This document shows, piece after piece, positions 1 to 6,580 of a DNA stretch of 6,580 nt (position 1 is the first letter of the stretch; every line of letters starts with the position of its first letter). The translations under genes and the position numbers were made by a program. The notes below the pieces were generated by a model, which was not told the origin of the DNA, made no database searches, and worked only from the letters and a program-made list of their open reading frames with translations. The DNA comes from an uncultured Opitutia bacterium (GTDB lineage: Bacteria > Verrucomicrobiota > Verrucomicrobiia > Opitutales > UBA953): contig CAIRWP010000195.1 in assembly GCA_903882335.1 (NCBI GenBank), positions 1 through 6,580 on the forward strand, given 5' to 3'.

Positions 1-263
1 ATCTCACCAGAATCCGTTGACTTAAAGTAATCGCTCAAACACAGCCTTCGCATATCACTTTGACGGGGAAACTTAAATCGACATCGCTCAGTCTTTGCGT
101 CTTCATGGTAAACAATCAAATCATTTCCTTCGCTTTGGCACCAAAAATAACCCCACTTCACCTTAGGGTGCATCCTACTCGCGAGTTCCCGCTTCATACG
201 ATCAAACACAGGTTCAACGTGAGTATCTAACCACTCATTGAATCCACGATTGTCCATTCCCTC

Positions 264-3186
<2,923 letters not shown>

Positions 3187-3191
<5 letters not shown>

Positions 3192-3202
3192 GCGACCTCA
3201 GC
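3187..3202. terminator. Short hairpin spanning the convergent stop codons
   Basis: GCTGAG (3187-3192) and CTCAGC (3197-3202) form a perfect 6-base-pair stem with loop CGAC. The dnaE stop TGA (3189-3191) lies in one arm and the GT10 stop TGA (3200-3198, minus strand) in the other. There is no T-tract on either side, so it is not a canonical intrinsic terminator. A role in bidirectional transcription termination is inferred only from its position between convergent genes. Confidence 0.3.
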
Positions 3203-4211
3203 GCCCCAGGTCGGCCAGGATCGTGCGGACGATGACGTCGGCGAAGTGATCTTGGGAGAACGGCTTCGCCCGGTCCGAGCCCAGGAAGGCGCGGATCCGC
3301 TCCTGGTAGGCCCGATACTCGTCATCCCCGATCGCCCGGAGATGGGCCGCGAGTTCCGCCGGCGTCGCGAAGGCGCGCCCGTCGATGAAACAGTCCGTCG
3401 GGACGAGCTCGGCGATCTCGCGCGGTCCCACGTAGACCGGCACGCAGCCGGCGCGGAAGCAGTCGAAGAGCTTCTCGGTCACGTAGCCTTCCAGGTCACG
3501 GCAGTTCTCATGGGCGAGGCAGAAGCGGGCGCGGGTCAGCAGCTCGATCTTGTCGTCCACCGGGCCGCGCCAGGTGGCGTAGGGCGACTTCGCGGGCAGG
3601 AAGCGGGCGACGATTTTGCGGAACTGGTTGCGCGCGCGGCCCCAGCGCCCCGGTTGCGCCGCGGGTCGCTCCCAGCCCCGGCCGAAGAGATGGAAATCCG
3701 TCGGCGCGTGGCGCTCATACCAATCGAGGATCCGGACGCGGGCCTGGTACTGGTCGCGCGGGTCGACCACCGTGAGCGCCTTGTTGGAGGCGACAAGGAC
3801 GCAGAAGAGCGGGCGTTTGTCCGGACCGTTCCAGCCCTCCGTCGCGAAATGGTTGGGATAGAGGAGCGGCACGGTCCGCGGGTCGTCGCGTAGCTCCCCG
3901 TCCCAAGCGAACCATTTCGCGTAACGGGCCAGCGCCTTGCGGTCACGGTTGATCGGGCGGATCAGCGGGTTCTCGTAAAGGTAGACGTAAGCCCGGGCCG
4001 AAGGATCCTGGCGACGGCAGTTGATGTGCAGTTCGAACTCGACCGGGCGGCCAGCGTTCACGTCCGGCGTGTTGAGCTCGATGCCTGCGGCCAGGAAGCG
4101 TTCGCGCAGCTTGGCGTAAGGCAGGTAGAATTCCCCGTTGTTCTCCCCGGCCCCGGCCGTGAACAGGCTGTTCTCCACGTAGTCGCGGTAATAGACGGTG
4201 GCGACTCTCAT
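3198..4211 (-). CDS. Glycosyltransferase family 10 (alpha-1,3-fucosyltransferase-like)
   Basis: A 337-residue protein, likely transferring fucose (or a related sugar) from its GDP-sugar onto a surface glycan; cytoplasmic or peripheral at the inner membrane, with no signal peptide or membrane segment visible. The C-terminal half carries the GT10 signature: CVLVASNK (137-144), DFHLFGRGW (172-180), FCLAHEN (230-236), YVTEKLFDCFRAGCVPV (243-259, with E246/K247 matching the donor-binding Glu-Lys of bacterial fucosyltransferases), VYVGP (259-263) and CFIDGRAF (274-281). The N-terminal half (MRVATVYYRD onward) is the less conserved acceptor-side domain. The chosen ATG at 4211-4209 overlaps the stop of the upstream GT4 gene as ATGA, indicating translational coupling. 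The frame stays open to 4403, but the extra 64 residues overlap the GT4 gene antisense-free in another frame, are Arg-rich and look like shadow coding. Fold confidence is high; the actual sugar and linkage are unproven, since GT10 members vary in acceptor. Confidence 0.88.
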   Translation of the reverse strand: MRVATVYYRDYVENSLFTAGAGENNGEFYLPYAKLRERFLAAGIELNTPDVNAGRPVEFELHINCRRQDPSARAYVYLYENPLIRPINRDRKALARYAKWFAWDGELRDDPRTVPLLYPNHFATEGWNGPDKRPLFCVLVASNKALTVVDPRDQYQARVRILDWYERHAPTDFHLFGRGWERPAAQPGRWGRARNQFRKIVARFLPAKSPYATWRGPVDDKIELLTRARFCLAHENCRDLEGYVTEKLFDCFRAGCVPVYVGPREIAELVPTDCFIDGRAFATPAELAAHLRAIGDDEYRAYQERIRAFLGSDRAKPFSQDHFADVIVRTILADLGR

Positions 4212-5476
4212 AAGCTCTGCGCGGACGTCAGTTGTTCGCTGAAGTGTGCGGCAGCGTAGAGGGGACGGGCGGCCGCCGCCGCGGCTCGCTTCTTGGCTGC
4301 GAGTTCGGCGGCCGGCATCTCGGCGAAGGCACGGATGGTGGCGGCGAGGGCCGGGATATCTCCGACCGGTTCGACCACGCGGCCGACCATCCCTTCGGCC
4401 CACGGGACCGAGGGCAGTCCGACCGGGTAGGCGACAACCGGGACGCCGCAGACCAACGCCTCGCCGACCATCATCGGCCCGTTGTCGTTGGTCGAGGGAT
4501 TTACGAAGAAGTCGGCGGACTGGTAGGCCACCGCGATGGCGGCGTCACCCCGGCGGACGCCGAGCTCGGTGTAAGTCACATGCTTCCAGCCGGCACCCAT
4601 CAGCCCAGTTTCGCCGAGCACGGCGACATGCAAGGCGATCCCTTGCGCGTCGAGCAGACGGAGCGCTTCGAGCAGGAGACCGAAGCCTTTGTAGGTCAGC
4701 GCGGGGTCGATGCCGCGGACGAGCAGGACGCGGGCGTCGGCCGGCAGTCCGAGCGCGGCGCGGGCACCCCGCGGATCTTCAACCGGGCGGAGCACGTCGA
4801 GGTCCAGCGGGATCGGGAAGACCTTCGACGGGAGTCCACCGGTGATCGCGCTCTCCCGGGCCTGGCGGGCCGACCATTCGGTCGGCGCCAGCAAGACCGC
4901 GCCAAGTTCTTTCCAGGTCTTCCGGCGATTGGCGGCTTGGCGAGATGAGACATCGTCTACGTCCTTCGAACCAATGAGCGGACAGGCGCCGCAGCCGGTC
5001 TGGTATTTCAGGCAGCCGAGGTTCGAATGACAACCGCCCGTGACGTGGGCCATGTCGACCTGCCAGAGGACCACGCGGGCGCCGAGGGCTTCGGCGATCC
5101 GCCGGATGGTATCGGCCGTCACGAACGCGCCGGCCCAGTGGACGACCACGAGATCCCACTTTTCGGCGCGAGCCCGGGCGGCGCGGATGATCGGCTCCGC
5201 CGGGAAATTCGCCTCGGCGTTGAAATCGTAGACGCCGACGGGCCGGAGGTGCAGACGGCGCAATTTCGCCCAGACCCGGCCGAGGCCCCAGACCAGCTTC
5301 TGCCACGGGCCGAGGAGACGCCGGGCGTCGACCATCGCAGGGACGTCCTGGCGCTGCTGCTTGATGACGTAGGCGACCGATGCGTGCCCCTGACCCAGCA
5401 GGGCGCGGTGGATGCGCACGAACCCGTCGGCGGCCCCGCCGCCGGCATCCATCTTTGATAAGTGCAGTATCTTCAT
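4208..5476 (-). CDS. Glycosyltransferase family 4 (GT-B fold, group 1)
   Basis: A 422-residue retaining glycosyltransferase, probably building an exopolysaccharide, capsule or O-chain at the cytoplasmic face of the membrane. The N-terminus MKILHLSKMDAGGGAADG (1-18) is the usual GT4 opening with a glycine-rich loop. The middle has VDMAHVTGGCHSN (140-152) and a four-cysteine cluster C149, C155, C162, C165 (TGGCH...C...TGCGACP), as in the GT4 subgroup usually reading HDMW.FTGGCH. The C-terminal nucleotide-sugar domain shows VRGIDP (253-258), YKGFGLLLEAL (262-272) and NPSTNDNGPMMVGEAL...GVPVVAYPVG (326-353), where E339 sits in the conserved EAL position. The ATG at 5474-5476 is preferred over an in-frame ATG at 5590: it starts the family motif, and the 38-residue extension would run through the divergent gene's start. 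No strong Shine-Dalgarno is visible. It is first gene of the two-gene operon with the GT10 gene. Sugar specificity is unknown. Confidence 0.9.
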   Translation of the reverse strand: MKILHLSKMDAGGGAADGFVRIHRALLGQGHASVAYVIKQQRQDVPAMVDARRLLGPWQKLVWGLGRVWAKLRRLHLRPVGVYDFNAEANFPAEPIIRAARARAEKWDLVVVHWAGAFVTADTIRRIAEALGARVVLWQVDMAHVTGGCHSNLGCLKYQTGCGACPLIGSKDVDDVSSRQAANRRKTWKELGAVLLAPTEWSARQARESAITGGLPSKVFPIPLDLDVLRPVEDPRGARAALGLPADARVLLVRGIDPALTYKGFGLLLEALRLLDAQGIALHVAVLGETGLMGAGWKHVTYTELGVRRGDAAIAVAYQSADFFVNPSTNDNGPMMVGEALVCGVPVVAYPVGLPSVPWAEGMVGRVVEPVGDIPALAATIRAFAEMPAAELAAKKRAAAAAARPLYAAAHFSEQLTSAQSL

Positions 5477-5576
5477 CCCTGGCCAAGTGGATAGGGCCGC
5501 CCCGCCCCGCTGACGAACCAAAAGCAGGCCGCCAATCGCATTGAAAAACGTCGGGGGGCCGCAAGAATGCGGCGCG
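5477..5576. promoter_or_regulatory. Divergent intergenic region between GT4 and GT25 genes
   Basis: These 100 bases separate two divergent start codons and must hold the start signals for both directions unless transcription enters from outside. Plus-strand elements resembling a sigma70 promoter are TTGAAA (5541-5546) and AAGAAT (5563-5568) with 16 bases between; if used, the transcript would begin almost at the GT25 start codon. No convincing minus-strand pair was found; that side is G/C-rich. The region is supported by gene geometry, the promoter boxes only weakly. Confidence 0.35.
5558..5573 (+). promoter_or_regulatory. Small stem-loop just upstream of the GT25 start
   Basis: GCCGCA (5558-5563) and TGCGGC (5568-5573) form a perfect 6-base-pair stem with an AGAA loop, ending three bases before the ATG at 5577. 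In RNA it would lie where a ribosome binding site is expected; in DNA it is a 16-base dyad that a regulator could bind. Such small dyads arise by chance in GC-rich DNA, so any function is conjecture. Confidence 0.25.
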
Positions 5577-6320
5577 ATGGCCCCGCTCATCTACGTGATC
5601 AACCTCGACCGCGACGCCGAGCGCATGGCCTCGATCCGCGCCAACCTCGAGGCGCTGGGCCTGGCCTTCGAGCGCCTGCCCGCCGTCATGGGCAAGGACG
5701 TGCCGGAATGGGAAAAGCTCGTCGACCTGCCGGCCTACGCCTGGCGCAACCGGCTGGACTCCCCGCGGGCTGGCGAAGTCGGGTGTTACCTGAGCCACCT
5801 CAAGGCGATGGAGACCTTCCTCCGGACTGACGCCCCGTGGTGCGTGATCCTCGAGGACGATGTCGAAGTCCTGCCCGCGTGCGCCGAAGTCCTCCGGTCC
5901 TTGGCCGAAAAAGACGACTGGGACCTCGTGAAACTCTTCAACTTCCACTCCGGGATGCCCGTGACGAAGCGGGCCCTCGCCGGCGGACACCGGCTCGTCG
6001 CGCACCTGACCCGCACGACCTCTTCCGCCGCCTACGCCGTCAACCGCCGGGCCGCCGAGAGCTTGCTGAAGTCCATGCGGCCGATCTCGGAGCAGGTCGA
6101 CCATGCCTTGGACCGCCCTTGGGAGACCGGCTTGCGTACCCGCGGCATCCGCCCGATGCCCGTGGTCCTCGCACCCGTCGCGCACACGACCAGCACCATC
6201 GGCTATCAGGATAGGTCGCAAGCCCGGCGAACGCTCGGTAAGTCGTTGAAGCTCTTCCTCGCCCGCGCGAAGAAGGAAATCAGCCGTTTCGGCTATGGTC
6301 TGTTCGATGCGGTGAGGTAG
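5577..6320 (+). CDS. Glycosyltransferase family 25 (LPS/LOS biosynthesis type)
   Basis: A 247-residue cytoplasmic glycosyltransferase of the lipooligosaccharide family (GT25, LgtB/Lex type), whose characterised members often transfer galactose or glucose to LPS-like glycans. Motifs in order: IYVINLDRDAERM (5-17), the family opening; GEVGCYLSHLKAME (66-79); VILEDDVEV (90-98) with the acidic E93-D94-D95 likely binding the metal and nucleotide sugar; TSSAAYAVNRRAAESLL (148-164); VDHAL (174-178); and a basic C-terminal tail. No signal peptide or transmembrane helix is seen, so it is probably peripheral. The ATG at 5577 leads directly into the family motif. An in-frame TTG at 5541 would add 12 unconserved residues and is less likely; an ATG at 5567 is out of frame. 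No clear Shine-Dalgarno precedes the start. It is transcribed divergently from the GT4-GT10 pair and is probably part of the same glycan pathway. The stop is followed within two bases by the repeat region. Confidence 0.88.
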   Translation: MAPLIYVINLDRDAERMASIRANLEALGLAFERLPAVMGKDVPEWEKLVDLPAYAWRNRLDSPRAGEVGCYLSHLKAMETFLRTDAPWCVILEDDVEVLPACAEVLRSLAEKDDWDLVKLFNFHSGMPVTKRALAGGHRLVAHLTRTTSSAAYAVNRRAAESLLKSMRPISEQVDHALDRPWETGLRTRGIRPMPVVLAPVAHTTSTIGYQDRSQARRTLGKSLKLFLARAKKEISRFGYGLFDAVR

Positions 6321-6327
6321 TAGGTTA

Positions 6328-6359
6328 GTTGACCGGTTGACCAGTTGGCCCGTTGACCA
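6328..6359 (+). repeat. Left octamer array, four units of GTTGRCCN
   Basis: Four tandem 8-base units, each GTTG followed by ACC or GCC and a variable last base (G, A, C, A). Units 1, 2 and 4 have GTTGACC; unit 3 has GTTGGCC. It begins eight bases after the GT25 stop codon. It is inverted relative to the two arrays on the right. Confidence 0.85.
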
Positions 6360-6409
6360 GAATGATTTAGCTCAAAGGGAAACCGGAGACCGGAACATTG
6401 GCGGGGGCC

Positions 6410-6471
6410 TTAGGTAGGGAGGGCTCTCCGAGCCCGCCGATCGGACGGCTCGGAGAGCCGTCCCTACCTAA
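6410..6471. repeat. 62-base nested palindrome (REP-like)
   Basis: Centred at 6440/6441. Outer arms 6410-6434 and 6447-6471 (25 bases each) are reverse complements with one mismatch (G6421/G6460), and the core CCGATCGG (6437-6444) is itself a perfect palindrome. Each half is also a hairpin. The right half 6443-6463 has a perfect 9-base-pair stem (GGACGGCTC) with a GGA loop. The left half 6418-6438 has 8 of 9 pairs with a TCC loop. Ends are TTAGGTAGG and CCTACCTAA. It could terminate GT25 transcription, but the T-rich tail of an intrinsic terminator is missing. Confidence 0.85.
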
Positions 6472-6480
6472 ACTCACCTC

Positions 6481-6512
6481 TTGTCAACCGGCCAACCGAT
6501 CAACCGGTCAAC
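6481..6512 (-). repeat. First right-hand octamer array, four units
   Basis: Four tandem units ending in CAAC (6481-6488, 6489-6496, 6497-6504, 6505-6512), consensus CGGTCAAC, the reverse complement of the left array's unit. The second unit has GCCAAC where the others have TCAAC, the same place in the order as the variant unit in the inverted left array. It matches that array at 28 of 32 positions. Confidence 0.82.
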
Positions 6513-6526
6513 TAATCTTCGGCCTC

Positions 6527-6558
6527 TGGCCAACCGGCCAACTGATCAACGGGTCAAC
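6527..6558 (-). repeat. Second right-hand octamer array, four units
   Basis: Four units (6527-6534, 6535-6542, 6543-6550, 6551-6558) in the same orientation as 6481-6512 and matching it at 28 of 32 positions. The third unit has GATCAAC in both right-hand arrays, so these two share a variant not found in the left array. The arrays are separated by 14 unrelated bases (6513-6526). After 6558 the last 22 bases show nothing recognisable. Confidence 0.82.
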
Positions 6559-6580
6559 TCTTTGGCTTCGCTCAATCAAA

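Larger units (their letters stand above)
6322..6558. repeat. Composite intergenic repeat: inverted octamer arrays around a palindrome
   Basis: The stretch from 6321 to 6580 holds no open reading frame I would call a gene. It contains an octamer array at the left, a 62-base palindrome in the middle and two octamer arrays of opposite orientation on the right. The left array with its flank (6322-6359) is the inverted repeat of 6481-6518, matching at 33 of 38 positions by hand count, so 6322-6518 has the outline of a 197-base element with terminal inverted repeats. The second right-hand array (6527-6558) lies 14 bases further on. No target-site duplication was seen. It resembles REP/BIME or MITE-type extragenic elements; the family is not identified. 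Confidence 0.75.

Noticed and set aside
3246..3893. Plus-strand 215-codon frame antisense to GT10
   Set aside because: Lies entirely inside the GT10 gene, which has clear family motifs; no independent coding evidence.
4212..4403. 64-residue N-terminal extension of the GT10 protein
   Set aside because: It overlaps the GT4 coding sequence in another frame and is Arg-rich; the ATGA overlap gives a natural start at 4211.
5477..5590. 38-residue N-terminal extension of the GT4 protein
   Set aside because: Conserved GT4 sequence begins at MKILHLS; the extension would cross the start of the divergent GT25 gene.
4779..6221. Long minus-strand open frame of 480 codons antisense to GT25 and running into GT4
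   Set aside because: It is low-complexity, rich in Arg, Gly and Pro, without recognisable motifs, and overlaps two confidently identified genes; typical antisense openness in GC-rich DNA.
6410..6471. Canonical intrinsic terminator
   Set aside because: Strong stems are present but no run of T follows either hairpin; the outer symmetry and flanking arrays fit a repeat element better.
6328..6558. CRISPR array
   Set aside because: Units are 8 bases in direct tandem without unique spacers, and the arrays face each other; no cas gene is present.

Overview
The window looks like a piece of a GC-rich Gram-negative bacterial chromosome or metagenomic contig. From about base 297 onward it is GC-rich; 60-base lines counted by eye give 60-77% GC. 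The style of the DnaE protein, the LPS-type glycosyltransferases and the palindromic and octamer repeats at the right end suggest the Verrucomicrobiota, perhaps an Opitutae-like lineage. That assignment rests on remembered family features, not on a search, and is tentative.

Layout. (1) Bases 1 to about 290 are about 45% GC and differ in style from everything else. On the minus strand they carry an uninterrupted fragment of the C-terminal activation domain of cobalamin-dependent methionine synthase (MetH). (2) At about 288-300 this changes abruptly into the middle of dnaE, the replicative DNA polymerase III alpha subunit, on the plus strand. The whole PHP domain and the start of the palm are missing; palm, fingers, HhH, clamp-binding and OB regions are intact to the stop at 3191. 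The join puts two unrelated housekeeping genes head to head, each truncated at the same point, so it is most simply an assembly or amplification chimera. (3) Convergent to dnaE, 6 bases away, is a two-gene minus-strand operon: a GT4 glycosyltransferase (4208-5476) followed, with an ATGA overlap, by a GT10 fucosyltransferase-like enzyme (3198-4211). (4) Divergent from it across a 100-base gap is a GT25 (LPS/LOS type) glycosyltransferase (5577-6320). (5) From 6321 to the end there is no gene. It holds a composite repeat: three 32-base arrays of an 8-base unit, one inverted relative to the other two, and a 62-base nested palindrome.

How the genes work together. The three glycosyltransferases probably act in one surface-glycan pathway (lipopolysaccharide core/O-chain, capsule or a glycosylated surface product), with the GT4 and GT10 steps co-translated. 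The GT25 plus GT10 pairing is reminiscent of fucosylated LOS decoration, but the sugars cannot be read from the sequence. dnaE is an unrelated housekeeping neighbour. The least explained part of the window is the repeat structure at 6322-6558.
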